In this document: positions 7,239 through 15,439 of the stretch, in pieces | How positions within the stretch are numbered: the stretch's first letter is position 1 | Layout: each line of letters begins with the position of its first letter | DNA from: CAZRIZ01 sp964600285 | GTDB lineage: Bacteria; Patescibacteriota; Saccharimonadia; Saccharimonadales; Saccharimonadaceae | Direction of reading: 5' to 3' | DNA: 40,853 nucleotides | Assembly: GCA_964600285.1 (NCBI GenBank) | Contig: CAZRIZ010000004.1 | Coordinates: forward strand, 1-40,853 | The notes under the pieces: generated by a model | What the model saw: the letters and a program-made list of their open reading frames with translations, nothing else | Told to the model about the DNA's origin: nothing | The model's database searches: none | Position numbers and translations under genes: made by a program

Positions 7239-7265
7239 TGGATAAAAGTTAGCTTAAACATAAAA

Positions 7266-7961
7266 ATGAATAATCAGCCTCAGAACCCCGCAATGATTTC
7301 ACTCAATAATGTATCTAAGACGTACAAGATTGGTGGCAAAAAAGTATTAGCCCTGACGAAAATTTCGCTTGAAATTGAGAAGGGTGAGTTTGTGGCGATT
7401 ATTGGCGCAAGTGGCTGTGGCAAAAGTACCCTACTCCATATGATCGGTGGCCTAGATCGTCCGAGTGAAGGTGAGGTAATTATAGATAGCAAGCGCCTTG
7501 GAAAGATTAGCGATCGTGCCCTTTCAAAGTTTCGCAATCAAACCATTGGCTTTGTTTTTCAGTTTTTCTATTTGCAGCCGTTTTTGACTGTAGCGCGAAA
7601 CTTGGAAATTGCTACTATGCCAAATCGTATGAAACGAGCTGATTGTAAACTGCGCATTGCTGAATTGTTGGATCAAGTTGGTCTGTCGGATCGTGCCAAG
7701 CATAGGTCGAGGGAATTGTCTGGCGGTCAAATTCAACGTGTGGCAATAGCTCGTGCACTAGTTAACCGTCCAGAAATTATTTTAGCCGATGAGCCAACTG
7801 GTAATTTGGATTCAAAGAATAGCCAAGAAATTATTGAATTACTCAAAGAAATTCGCAATAGACAAGGGGCAACGATTGTGTTAGCAACGCATGATATGTC
7901 TTTGGCAAGTCAAGCTGATCGAATTATTAGACTAAGGGACGGTCAGGTAGTAAATGATTAG
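7266..7961 (+). CDS. ABC transporter ATP-binding protein, MacB/LolD/FtsE-like
   Basis: The 231-aa ATPase has a Walker A 'GASGCGKST' (residues 47-55), a Q-loop 'FVFQFF', a signature 'LSGGQIQR' near 150, a Walker B 'IILADEPTGNLDS' near 172 and an H-loop 'ATHD' near 208. The subfamily is that of MacB and LolD, which power mechanotransmission rather than classic transport. Translation could also begin at ATG 7293 ('MISLNNVSKTY'), where family homology starts; neither site has a good Shine-Dalgarno. The stop overlaps the permease start by 8 nt, so the two form one unit. Confidence 0.93.
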   Translation: MNNQPQNPAMISLNNVSKTYKIGGKKVLALTKISLEIEKGEFVAIIGASGCGKSTLLHMIGGLDRPSEGEVIIDSKRLGKISDRALSKFRNQTIGFVFQFFYLQPFLTVARNLEIATMPNRMKRADCKLRIAELLDQVGLSDRAKHRSRELSGGQIQRVAIARALVNRPEIILADEPTGNLDSKNSQEIIELLKEIRNRQGATIVLATHDMSLASQADRIIRLRDGQVVND

Positions 7962-9930
7962 TTTGATTGATGCGCAACGTTTAGCGTTAGCGAAAGTACG
8001 AGCTCGGAAAGTCAGCACTCTAGTGACGGTCTTGCTGTTGAGCTTGTTGTTTGGCGTTTTGGTGATGGCATCGTTGGTTGTAAATGGTCTAATGCAAAGT
8101 GTTGACAGCGTAAAAGAAGGTAGTTTGTTGACGCGCTACATTGTTGCTGTTTCTCCGACAAGCAGTTATCTTCCTGGCGATGTCAGTGATTTACAAAGTG
8201 ATCCGGAATTAATAGCCAAGGCAAAGGTTTTATATGAAGAAATGGTTGCTGAAAAAACCGCAGATGCCAAAAGGCTAGGTATTGAGTATAGTCACCTAGT
8301 TGATATTTTGCCATTCAGGAAGAACAGTGACGGAGTTGAGAGACTATCTTTAACGGATCCTAACGGGATTACGGAGCGATTAATGGCGGAAAAACTTACT
8401 GGGGTAGTGTCATTTGACAAGGATAGATTGAAACAGGTTGCTAAGAACTACGGTGCAATTGATGTGATTAGACAGAATAATTTTAATCAATTTGACGGTT
8501 CAATTGACGCCCTTCAAGCTGGCCAAGAGATTTTTTATGATAAATCTGACGAAGAAGAGCTGAACGATCATTATGAGCACCCAATTGTTGAAACACCGGT
8601 GACGTTCTTACCGGCGCAACTCTCTAGGCAGTTTATTTTGCCAAATAATGCTAATTGGACACCAGACAGTGGGACTTTGCCGATTGTTTTGCCACAAAAT
8701 TATATCGAGAGGTTGTTAGAGCTTGAGCCGATAGCGGATGATGCCAGTGCAAAAGATAAATTAGATCGCTTGAAGTTATTGCGAGAAGAAGCTCTGGAGT
8801 TAGAGTTTAAGGGTTGCTATCGTAACGGTAGCTCAAGTAACTTAATCCAGCAGACCATTCAGCAAAATAAAGAAATTGAATTAAATAAGAATAAGTCTGA
8901 TTACAAAAAACCAGAGTTAATTTACGCGTTACCTGATCCAACTAAATGTGAAAATCCTTATATAATATCGGATACGCGGACGGCGTCTCAAAAGAAACTA
9001 GATGAAAACCAGCTCATCTTTGATAGAAAATACAACAACTATGGTCTATTCGGTCGCAGTAATTATAGTGATCCGAAGAGCTATTTTATAAATTTCAAAG
9101 TTGTCGGTATTTCTCCGTTTCGTCCCAATACTCTTGTTGGATATTCGCATGATGACATCCAAAGCCGTAACTTGAAAGAAGTCCTGGAGAATTTATTAAG
9201 AATTAACGGTATCTACCAGTTTGTCCCACAAGATCTTTACGAACAAATACCAGATAAAAGTCCTTATGAATGGATGACGGTTTACAAACCGCAATATATT
9301 TTTGGGCCAGATTATGGTGGCGAAAGCTATTTCCTGGAATTTGCTTCAGCTGAAGATGCCAATAAGTTTATCGATGAGCAGGGATCTATCATAGATGTGT
9401 ACGGCAATCCCAATCCGGCGGGAAGAGTTTATGTCACGCAGATGGGCTTTAGCAACAGCTCTGCCGTTGACGACATCCAGAATAAAGTCAATCAAGTATT
9501 TGAATATGCTTTGTTGGGAGTGTCGATCTTGGCAGTGATAGTTACGTGGGTTACGGTTAGCCAAACCATAGTCAGTAGTAGGCGAGAGACGGCGGTATTC
9601 CGAGCTATTGGGTTTAAGCGTCTAGATATTAGTCTAGTTTACCTAAGCTATACGATGGTTCTGTTGTTATCAGTGGCTTTGCTGTCTGTCGTAATTGGCT
9701 TCCTTGGTGCATATTTACTAAACAAATATCTTGGTAATAACTTGACTGCTGAAGTCCAGTATAGTTTTGGTGGCTTTAACTTAGATAGGGTTATTAACTT
9801 AATTGGATTTAATAAGACACAACTGCTGACGTTACTTGTAGTTTGTTTGGCGACAGGACTTATTAGCATTGCCATACCGTTAGCTCGCAATGTCAGGCGT
9901 AACCCAGTCTTGGACATGCGCGAAGAGTAG
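7954..9930 (+). CDS. ABC transporter permease, MacB/FtsX family with large extracellular domain
   Basis: The 658-aa protein has one N-terminal membrane helix (~21-46), an external domain of about 470 residues, and three C-terminal helices (~525-548, ~577-602, ~622-645) flanked by the FtsX-type segment 'RRETAVFRAIGFKRLDI' and ending in 'RRNPVLDMREE'. This is the topology of MacB/LolCE. The external domain is larger than in typical MacB and I do not recognise it; it is rich in Asp, Asn and Tyr. With the preceding ATPase it probably moves or releases a lipid, peptide or envelope protein; the substrate is unknown. No terminator is visible after it. Confidence 0.88.
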   Translation: MISLIDAQRLALAKVRARKVSTLVTVLLLSLLFGVLVMASLVVNGLMQSVDSVKEGSLLTRYIVAVSPTSSYLPGDVSDLQSDPELIAKAKVLYEEMVAEKTADAKRLGIEYSHLVDILPFRKNSDGVERLSLTDPNGITERLMAEKLTGVVSFDKDRLKQVAKNYGAIDVIRQNNFNQFDGSIDALQAGQEIFYDKSDEEELNDHYEHPIVETPVTFLPAQLSRQFILPNNANWTPDSGTLPIVLPQNYIERLLELEPIADDASAKDKLDRLKLLREEALELEFKGCYRNGSSSNLIQQTIQQNKEIELNKNKSDYKKPELIYALPDPTKCENPYIISDTRTASQKKLDENQLIFDRKYNNYGLFGRSNYSDPKSYFINFKVVGISPFRPNTLVGYSHDDIQSRNLKEVLENLLRINGIYQFVPQDLYEQIPDKSPYEWMTVYKPQYIFGPDYGGESYFLEFASAEDANKFIDEQGSIIDVYGNPNPAGRVYVTQMGFSNSSAVDDIQNKVNQVFEYALLGVSILAVIVTWVTVSQTIVSSRRETAVFRAIGFKRLDISLVYLSYTMVLLLSVALLSVVIGFLGAYLLNKYLGNNLTAEVQYSFGGFNLDRVINLIGFNKTQLLTLLVVCLATGLISIAIPLARNVRRNPVLDMREE

Positions 9931-10141
9931 TCTTCGTGAGGATAGCGCTTGGTCTCGAAACCGTACAACTTCTTGTGGCTAAATGGCTTGGATAAAACGA
10001 ATTTTTACGCTTTTTGGGCAAAATCATATATTTTTTGTAATAAAGTGCATTATTGCTACGATAAGTGGCATAAATGTAAAGTGTAATTGCTAGAAATTGT
10101 TACGAAGTTATAATAATATTTGTTGCGTAAGGAGAAAATTT
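9931..10141. other. Non-coding interval before the XRE regulator
   Basis: This 211-nt stretch has no supportable gene. Its second half is strikingly AT-rich compared with the permease gene before it and carries the promoter of the XRE gene. I saw no tRNA, no attachment-site duplication and no clear terminator. Confidence 0.5.
10087..10114 (+). promoter_or_regulatory. Promoter of the XRE regulator gene
   Basis: TTGCTA (10087-10092) and TATAAT (10109-10114) are separated by 16 bp, a classical sigma-70 layout. It is unlike the extended -10 boxes in front of many neighbours. Confidence 0.55.
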
Positions 10142-10714
10142 ATGACATTAGCAGAAAAAATAAAACAAATTAGAAGAACGTTTGATTTATCGCAAGAAGA
10201 ACTTGCCGAAAAAATCAATGTTTCAAGACAAGTAGTTACTAAATGGGAAAATGAAGGTGGATTGCCAGAAATTTCAAATCTAAAACTACTTGCTGAATTA
10301 TTCGGGACATCTATTGATTTTCTTTTGGATGACGAAAAACAAATAGAATATCCTGTTTTAAAAGAAAAAATTGTTATGAAAGAAAAAAATAGTTTTTTCA
10401 ATAGGTATGACTATACAGTTGAGTATTTAAAGAAAAATTATGGGGCTAGGGGATGCATATATGGCCTAACAGAAGTGGGTAAAGAGTACTCAGCCTTGGG
10501 AGAAGTGTTTAGCTTCCTGACACTAGACGTAGCTTTTTTGACGAACTGGATTAGTGACCCTGCGATATGGTTTTTAGTGGAATTAAAACAATGCAATTTG
10601 ATAATAAAAACGACAAAAGATAATATAGAAATTAGAGAACTGTCGAGTATAGCAGATACCAACAAGTTTACTTTCGATAAAGCAAAGTTGATAAAAATGA
10701 AAAAAATAAAATAA
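10142..10714 (+). CDS. XRE-family helix-turn-helix transcriptional regulator
   Basis: Residues ~5-62 form a Cro/CI-type HTH ('LAEKIKQIRRTFDLSQEELAEKI' region, then 'VSRQVVTKWENEGGLPEISNLKLLAELF', written here in parts). The remaining ~125 residues are an uncharacterised domain with a hydrophobic stretch around 'FSFLTLDVAFLTNWI'. The start at 10142 has AAGGAG (10129-10134). The sequence resembles Firmicutes regulators, and base composition is much more AT-rich than the flanking genes, with AAA/ATA-heavy codons. It sits between the transporter and ruvA and interrupts the ruv region. Horizontal acquisition is likely but inferred. Target genes are unknown; self-regulation would be typical. Confidence 0.85.
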   Translation: MTLAEKIKQIRRTFDLSQEELAEKINVSRQVVTKWENEGGLPEISNLKLLAELFGTSIDFLLDDEKQIEYPVLKEKIVMKEKNSFFNRYDYTVEYLKKNYGARGCIYGLTEVGKEYSALGEVFSFLTLDVAFLTNWISDPAIWFLVELKQCNLIIKTTKDNIEIRELSSIADTNKFTFDKAKLIKMKKIK

Positions 10715-10722
10715 ACGTAAAC

Positions 10723-10731
10723 TGGTATAAT
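10723..10731 (+). promoter_or_regulatory. Extended -10 placed for a leaderless ruvA transcript
   Basis: TGG-TATAAT ends at 10731, 8 nt before the ruvA ATG (10739). There is no room for a ribosome site between the predicted start of transcription and the ATG. Confidence 0.65.
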
Positions 10732-10738
10732 GGGTCTA

Positions 10739-11311
10739 ATGATTGCAAGACTTCGGGGAGCAGTAATTGAAAAAGATTTAACACGTATCGTAGTTGATGT
10801 TGGTGGTGTTGGCTATGAGGTTCAAATGCCCCTGTCTGATGCAAGCGAGCTTAGCCTGAAGGGGCAAGCTGATATCTATACTTATTTCCAAGTGCGCGAG
10901 CAGTCGCAAGAACTATATGGTTTTCTAACTTCGACTAGCAAGGCGTTGTTTGAGCTACTAATTACAGTTCAGGGCGTTGGCCCAAAGGCGGCCTTGGCGA
11001 TTTTATCGATTGGCCAATTTGAGAATGTACGTTCAGCTATTGCTCGAAGCGATAGTAAGTATATCCAGCAGGCCAACGGTGTTGGTAAGAAAACGGCTGA
11101 GCGGGTCTGTGTTGATTTGTCTGATAAAGTTGGTATCCCGTCAATCCTAGGGAATGAGCCAATCCAAACAGAGCTAGACACTAGCGATGAAGCGGTCGAA
11201 GCGCTGATTTCCTTGGGGTATACTGTGACTGATGCGGTGCAAGCTTTATCCCAGGTTGATGCAGATCTTTCTACTTCAGAGCGAATTCGAGAGGCATTAA
11301 AAAGAAGATAA
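10739..11311 (+). CDS. ruvA: RuvA, Holliday-junction DNA-binding subunit
   Basis: The 190-aa protein begins with the canonical 'MIARLRG' (OB-fold domain I). It has helix-hairpin-helix motifs around 'LITVQGVGPKAALAILS' and 'IQQANGVGKKTAERVCVDL', and a C-terminal domain III ('DEAVEALISLGYTVTDA') that contacts RuvB. An ATG 9 nt upstream (10730) overlaps the -10 box and cannot be the real start. It is followed 3 nt later by ruvB. RuvA tetramers hold the junction open for branch migration by RuvB. Confidence 0.97.
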   Translation: MIARLRGAVIEKDLTRIVVDVGGVGYEVQMPLSDASELSLKGQADIYTYFQVREQSQELYGFLTSTSKALFELLITVQGVGPKAALAILSIGQFENVRSAIARSDSKYIQQANGVGKKTAERVCVDLSDKVGIPSILGNEPIQTELDTSDEAVEALISLGYTVTDAVQALSQVDADLSTSERIREALKRR

Positions 11312-11314
11312 TCT

Positions 11315-12319
11315 ATGGCAATCGAGCGAATTGTTGATACTGGACTACATGCTGACAATGATAATGAACAGCAGGTTGAAGTCGGGTTGAGACCAAATAA
11401 TTTTTCAGAATATATTGGTCAGGAGAGCATTAAGACTAACCTAAAGTTGGCGATTCAAGCGGCCAAAAAAAGAGATGACCCACTTGATCATATCTTACTC
11501 TACGGTCCTCCTGGGTTAGGCAAGACGACGTTAGCGATGGTTGTTGCTTATGAAATGGGAGCTAACCTAAGAGTAACTAGTGGCCCAGCGATTGAAAGGG
11601 CTGGTGACTTGGCCAGCATGCTGACTAATTTGCAAGATGGCGATATCTTATTTATTGATGAGATTCATCGCTTGAGCAGAGTGGTTGAAGAAACGCTCTA
11701 TTCTGCGATGGAGGATTTTAAGTTAGATATTATGATTGGGAAGGGTCCAGCGGCACGAAGCGTCCGATTAGATCTGCCAAAATTTACTGTAATTGGAGCT
11801 ACGACTAGAATTGGCGGTTTGGCTGCTCCTTTGCGAGATCGTTTTGGTCATGTTTATAGACTAGAGTTTTATCGTCGAGAAGAGATTAGTCAAATCATTT
11901 CTCGCTCGGCTAAAATACTGCACTCCGATATTCAAGCTAACGCCGCTGATGTCTTGGCCCAGCGGGCCCGTTTGACACCCAGGATTGCTAATCGGTTGCT
12001 TAAGCGAGTGCGCGATTACGCTGACGTTAATGGTGACGGTATTATCGACCTACCAGTTACAAATAAAACCATGCAACTTTTACAAATCGATGAGCTGGGT
12101 CTTGATGCGGCTGATCGCAACATGTTGATTAGTATTTTCGAGAATTATTCAGATCGTCCGGTGGGTCTAACTACCATTGCTGCGCTAACTGGCGATGAAA
12201 CAACTACAATCGAAGATTATTATGAGCCGTATCTAATGCAAATTGGCTTTTTAGAGAGAACACCCAGGGGGCGACGCGTTACACCCAAGGCAATTAAGCA
12301 CCTTCACTTGACAAAATAG
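11315..12319 (+). CDS. ruvB: RuvB, Holliday-junction branch-migration ATPase
   Basis: The 334-aa AAA+ motor has a Walker A 'GPPGLGKTT' near residue 64, a Walker B 'ILFIDEIHRL' near 112, sensor 1 in 'VIGATTR', an arginine finger region 'PLRDRFG', and a C-terminal winged helix ('YEPYLMQIGFLERTPRGR') that binds DNA. The length is standard. It starts 3 nt after ruvA and is presumably cotranscribed with it. Confidence 0.97.
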   Translation: MAIERIVDTGLHADNDNEQQVEVGLRPNNFSEYIGQESIKTNLKLAIQAAKKRDDPLDHILLYGPPGLGKTTLAMVVAYEMGANLRVTSGPAIERAGDLASMLTNLQDGDILFIDEIHRLSRVVEETLYSAMEDFKLDIMIGKGPAARSVRLDLPKFTVIGATTRIGGLAAPLRDRFGHVYRLEFYRREEISQIISRSAKILHSDIQANAADVLAQRARLTPRIANRLLKRVRDYADVNGDGIIDLPVTNKTMQLLQIDELGLDAADRNMLISIFENYSDRPVGLTTIAALTGDETTTIEDYYEPYLMQIGFLERTPRGRRVTPKAIKHLHLTK

Positions 12320-12334
12320 CCTAGTTATTATAAA

Positions 12335-12340
12335 TATAAT
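12335..12340 (+). promoter_or_regulatory. -10 box placed for a leaderless transcript (PH-domain gene)
   Basis: TATAAT ends 7 nt before the ATG at 12347, so the transcript would start at the ATG itself. It lies in the 27-nt gap after ruvB. Confidence 0.55.
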
Positions 12341-12346
12341 GGTAAC

Positions 12347-13270
12347 ATGAGTAGTGAGATGTTACCTTTGCCGGATGTGCAGTCAATCCCGGGCGAGACA
12401 ATCGCTCGTTTTAAAGCTGTTGGCGTTGACTCTAATGGGAGGACCCTTTATCAGAAGGTTGAAATCAGTGAGATAAAAAACCTAGGAGATTCGACTCATG
12501 TGAAGAAGGAAGTTCTAGAGTCTTTAATAAGCCAGTCGTCGCCTAGTGATGTTAAGGCTAAGTTGCCTATCCATCGTCGACAATTCTCCAAAACTCGCAA
12601 ACAACGAGAGTTAAACAAACTAGCTGGTCAATATGAGAATATGACCACTAAAGAGTTAAAAGACCGTCACGACCAGTCGAAACAGGATTATCCAGAGGTG
12701 ACAGATCTTTCAGATAACGAATTTGTTATGGTTGATATTCGACGCCTACCACTAGCCACAAAGTTAATGTGGGCTGGCTGGTTGTCTATATTAATATTAG
12801 TCACTAGTGCTTGGCTGATTATATCTTCGACTGATATGTCTCCGGTTATATTTTTTGGAAACGCAGTTAACTTTACCGGTATGTTTTCTGTAATTATTGC
12901 GTTGATTGACATTCTAATCCTGCTATTCGCCTACATCGGTACGAGAATTTATAGCCACAATCACATATTCATAACAAATGAACGGGTTATCCAGTTTCAG
13001 ATGAATGGTTTGTTTGACGAGAAAGTACAATCAATTAATTTGGCTGGTGTAGAAGACGTATCTTTCAGCCAAAAAGGAATTATGTCTAAGTTGATAAATT
13101 ACGGTGTAGTGCGTCTGTCTACGATTGGTGATGAAACAACTTATCAACTAACGCTAGTACCTCGTCCGAACGAAGTCGTAAAGAAAGTCAATGGAATTAT
13201 TCAAGCCGCTAAGCACGGACGCTTGATGCCAGACACTTCGCCTCAGGACGATCAATTACCTTTGATATAA
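12347..13270 (+). CDS. Membrane protein with bacterial PH (bPH2/DUF304-like) domain
   Basis: The 307-aa protein has a charged, probably cytoplasmic N-terminal region (~1-135), two membrane helices (~139-160 and ~177-202), then a PH-like domain (~205-290) recognised from 'HIFITNERVIQF', 'SINLAGVEDVSFSQKG', 'NYGVVRLSTIG' and 'LVPRPNEV'. bPH2 proteins are membrane-associated and mostly uncharacterised. The 3' end overlaps the tail of the convergent pilin gene by 19 nt. Functional link to its neighbours is unknown. Confidence 0.82.
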   Translation: MSSEMLPLPDVQSIPGETIARFKAVGVDSNGRTLYQKVEISEIKNLGDSTHVKKEVLESLISQSSPSDVKAKLPIHRRQFSKTRKQRELNKLAGQYENMTTKELKDRHDQSKQDYPEVTDLSDNEFVMVDIRRLPLATKLMWAGWLSILILVTSAWLIISSTDMSPVIFFGNAVNFTGMFSVIIALIDILILLFAYIGTRIYSHNHIFITNERVIQFQMNGLFDEKVQSINLAGVEDVSFSQKGIMSKLINYGVVRLSTIGDETTYQLTLVPRPNEVVKKVNGIIQAAKHGRLMPDTSPQDDQLPLI

Positions 13271-13635
13271 GTAGCTTCTTTTTCTAAGGTGGCGCTTAAT
13301 TTGAAGTTTTTACAACGTCCATCTTCACAATCAGTCGTTTGATAGCCGTAATCTGAGTTCTCGCTACCCATGAAGATACCTTTTGGATCAGTAAATAGTG
13401 CTGGGTCCATACCAGGTAATAAGTCTGGGGAAATACTCTCCGGGTAATAACTATTTTGTTTGTAGAATACGTTGGTTAGTTGAAAGTACATTGCGTTTAT
13501 AGCTACCTTGCGTTCACGGTCGCGCGTTGTTGCATCGGCGTCATTTTTTTGTGTTACAACCAATACGGTGGCGACTAGAGTAATAATGACCACAAATAAT
13601 ATTTCAATTACAGTAAACCCAGATTTTTTATGCAT
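13252..13635 (-). CDS. Type IV pilin-like protein (prepilin)
   Basis: The 127-aa protein starts 'MHKKSG' followed by 'FTVIEILFVVIITLVATVLVV'-type hydrophobic sequence: a class III prepilin signal cleaved between Gly6 and Phe7, with the conserved Glu at mature position 5. The globular part carries two cysteines ('TTDCEDGRCKNF') able to form a D-loop-like disulfide. 'ATTRDRERKVAINAMYFQL' and 'YYPESI' resemble GspG-type pseudopilins. The ATG at 13635 is chosen since the signal motif begins there; upstream is a TGC-TACAAT box ending 7 nt away. It stands alone, about 2 kb from the assembly genes, and is divergent from recA. Confidence 0.88.
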   Translation of the reverse strand: MHKKSGFTVIEILFVVIITLVATVLVVTQKNDADATTRDRERKVAINAMYFQLTNVFYKQNSYYPESISPDLLPGMDPALFTDPKGIFMGSENSDYGYQTTDCEDGRCKNFKLSATLEKEATYIKGN

Positions 13636-13641
13636 AATAGA

Positions 13642-13650
13642 ATTGTAGCA
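13642..13650 (-). promoter_or_regulatory. Extended -10 placed for a leaderless pilin transcript
   Basis: On the minus strand TGC-TACAAT ends 7 nt before the ATG at 13635. Confidence 0.6.
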
Positions 13651-13707
13651 CATTTAAACTATCTATGGTGGCTGGCTTGTGTATTTTGTTTGCAAGATGA
13701 AAACAAG

Positions 13708-13713
13708 TATAAT
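13708..13713 (+). promoter_or_regulatory. -10 box for recA
   Basis: A TATAAT with predicted start of transcription near 13720, leaving a leader of about 19 nt that contains GAAGGGGAG before the ATG at 13739. I saw no LexA-type palindrome. Confidence 0.5.
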
Positions 13714-13738
13714 GATATTAATAACGAAGGGGAGAATT

Positions 13739-14773
13739 ATGGCGAAAGAAAAGGTAAAAGCGACAGAAAAGTTGGCCGTAGCGGAAGATGGTAAAAAGCA
13801 AGCTCTGGGATTGGCTCTGGCTCAGATAACCAAGCAATATGGTGATGGCGCAATTATGAAGTTGGGCGAAAGCCATAAGGCTGACGTAGAATTATTCTCT
13901 TCTGGTGCTTTGAGTTTGGACTTGGCGTTGGGCGGAGGTTATCCCAAGGGTCGCATTATAGAGATTTATGGTCCAGAGAGCTCTGGCAAAACAACCTTGG
14001 CGCTACATGCAATCGCTGAGATGCAAAAGAATGGTGGCACGGCGGCCTTTGTGGATGCCGAGCACGCACTTGATCCAGCCTATGCTAAGAAATTGGGCGT
14101 CAATACCGAAGATTTGTTAATTTCCCAGCCAGACAATGGTGAGCAAGCACTTGAGATTGTTGATACTCTAGTTCGCTCAAATGCCGTTGATATTATTGTG
14201 GTTGACTCAGTAGCGGCTCTTGTCCCACAGGCTGAAATTGACGGGGACATGGGTGATTCTCACATGGGTCTTCAGGCTCGCTTAATGAGCCAGGCTCTAC
14301 GGAAGTTAACAGGTATTATCAACAAATCAAAAGCTACGGTAATATTTATTAATCAAATTCGTATGAAGATTGGCGTGATGTTCGGTAACCCAGAAACTAC
14401 AACTGGTGGTAACGCCCTTAAGTTTTACGCCTCAGTGCGCCTAGACATTCGACGTATCGGCCAAATTAAAGTTGGCGAAGACATAACTGGTAATCGCACA
14501 AAGGTAAAAGTTGTTAAAAACAAGATTGCTCCGCCATTTAGAATGGCCGAGTTTGATATTATGTACAACGAAGGCATCTCTCAAACTGGTGATACGCTTG
14601 ATTTGGCGACTCAGTATGAGATTCTGGTAAAGTCCGGTGCTTTTTATAAGTATAAGGAAGAGACAATCGGCCAAGGTCGTGATGCGGCTAAAAAATATCT
14701 GAAAGAGAATCCAAAGATTCTGGCCGAAATCGACAAAGCTGTTCGTGCCAAGATTGCCGAAGGCGATAAATAG
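13739..14773 (+). CDS. recA: RecA recombinase
   Basis: The 344-aa protein has a Walker A 'GPESSGKTT' (residues 78-86), a Walker B 'VDIIVVDSVAAL', loop L1 'GDMGDSHMGLQARLMSQALRK' (written across its conserved core), loop L2 'INQIRMKIGVMFGNPETTTGG' start, and the usual C-terminal domain. An in-frame ATG 60 nt upstream is rejected because 'MAKEKVKATEKLAVAEDGKK' is preceded by a strong GAAGGGGAG. It forms filaments on single-stranded DNA for strand exchange. recX follows after 15 nt. Confidence 0.98.
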   Translation: MAKEKVKATEKLAVAEDGKKQALGLALAQITKQYGDGAIMKLGESHKADVELFSSGALSLDLALGGGYPKGRIIEIYGPESSGKTTLALHAIAEMQKNGGTAAFVDAEHALDPAYAKKLGVNTEDLLISQPDNGEQALEIVDTLVRSNAVDIIVVDSVAALVPQAEIDGDMGDSHMGLQARLMSQALRKLTGIINKSKATVIFINQIRMKIGVMFGNPETTTGGNALKFYASVRLDIRRIGQIKVGEDITGNRTKVKVVKNKIAPPFRMAEFDIMYNEGISQTGDTLDLATQYEILVKSGAFYKYKEETIGQGRDAAKKYLKENPKILAEIDKAVRAKIAEGDK

Positions 14774-14788
14774 CTGGCGGGCGAGCTA

Positions 14789-15439
14789 GTGGTAATTACT
14801 AATTTAACGGCTCAGATTAAAAATCCAGATCGTGTTAATGTTTTTGTAGACAATAGATTCCGCTTTAGCCTGGATGTTAGCCAGGTAGTTGATCTGGGGG
14901 TTAAAATTGGCCTGGAGTTAAGTGACGAAGATTTGGCTAAACTGGAGGCTGAGGGCCAATTTGGTAAGCTTTATGCTCAGGCATTAAATTATAGCTTCAC
15001 TAGGCCACGATCAGTACGGGAAATTAAGGACTACCTACATAAAAAATCTCAACCCAAAATATCAAAAACTGGCAAGAAGATTGCTGGATTGCCGACTGAT
15101 TTGTCGGATCGCGTGGTAGTGCGTTTGAAAGAAAAGGGCTATTTGAACGATGAAAAGTTTGCTGAGTGGTGGGTAGAAAATCGTTTTCTTAAAAAAGGCG
15201 TATCTAGACTCCGTCTGCGACAAGATTTAGCAAAAAAAGGAGTGCCTCGTGAGATAGTTGACCGAGTTTTAGAACAATCCAATCGCAACGACAATGATGA
15301 GCTAGCTCGAGTAATTGCTAAGAAATCATCTCGCTATAGTGATCCGCAAAAATTGATGATTTACCTAGCCAGGCAGGGTTTTAGCTACGATGATATTAAG
15401 AGTGCTTTACAAAATAGTGACGAGGAAGCTAGTAGCTAA
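14789..15439 (+). CDS. recX: RecX family regulator of RecA
   Basis: The 216-aa protein contains three-helix RecX repeats: 'ALNYSFTRPRSVREIKDYL', 'VVVRLKEKGYLNDEKFAEWWVENR' start, and 'SRLRLRQDLAKKGVPREIVDRV' core, followed by a fourth repeat ending 'LARQGFSYDDIKSAL'. RecX caps or destabilises RecA filaments. The GTG start is placed by homology and its position right after recA. The stop overlaps the convergent PRC-barrel gene by 4 nt. Confidence 0.92.
   Translation: MVITNLTAQIKNPDRVNVFVDNRFRFSLDVSQVVDLGVKIGLELSDEDLAKLEAEGQFGKLYAQALNYSFTRPRSVREIKDYLHKKSQPKISKTGKKIAGLPTDLSDRVVVRLKEKGYLNDEKFAEWWVENRFLKKGVSRLRLRQDLAKKGVPREIVDRVLEQSNRNDNDELARVIAKKSSRYSDPQKLMIYLARQGFSYDDIKSALQNSDEEASS

Noticed and set aside
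9648..9968. Minus-strand reading frame of 106 codons starting 'MYGFETKRYPHEDYSS'
   Set aside because: It lies almost wholly antisense to the permease 3' end, has no ribosome site, and its composition follows the opposite strand's codons.
9931..10090. Possible tRNA-like segment around GGTCTCGAAACCG
   Set aside because: No acceptor stem, T-loop consensus or cloverleaf could be drawn on either strand.
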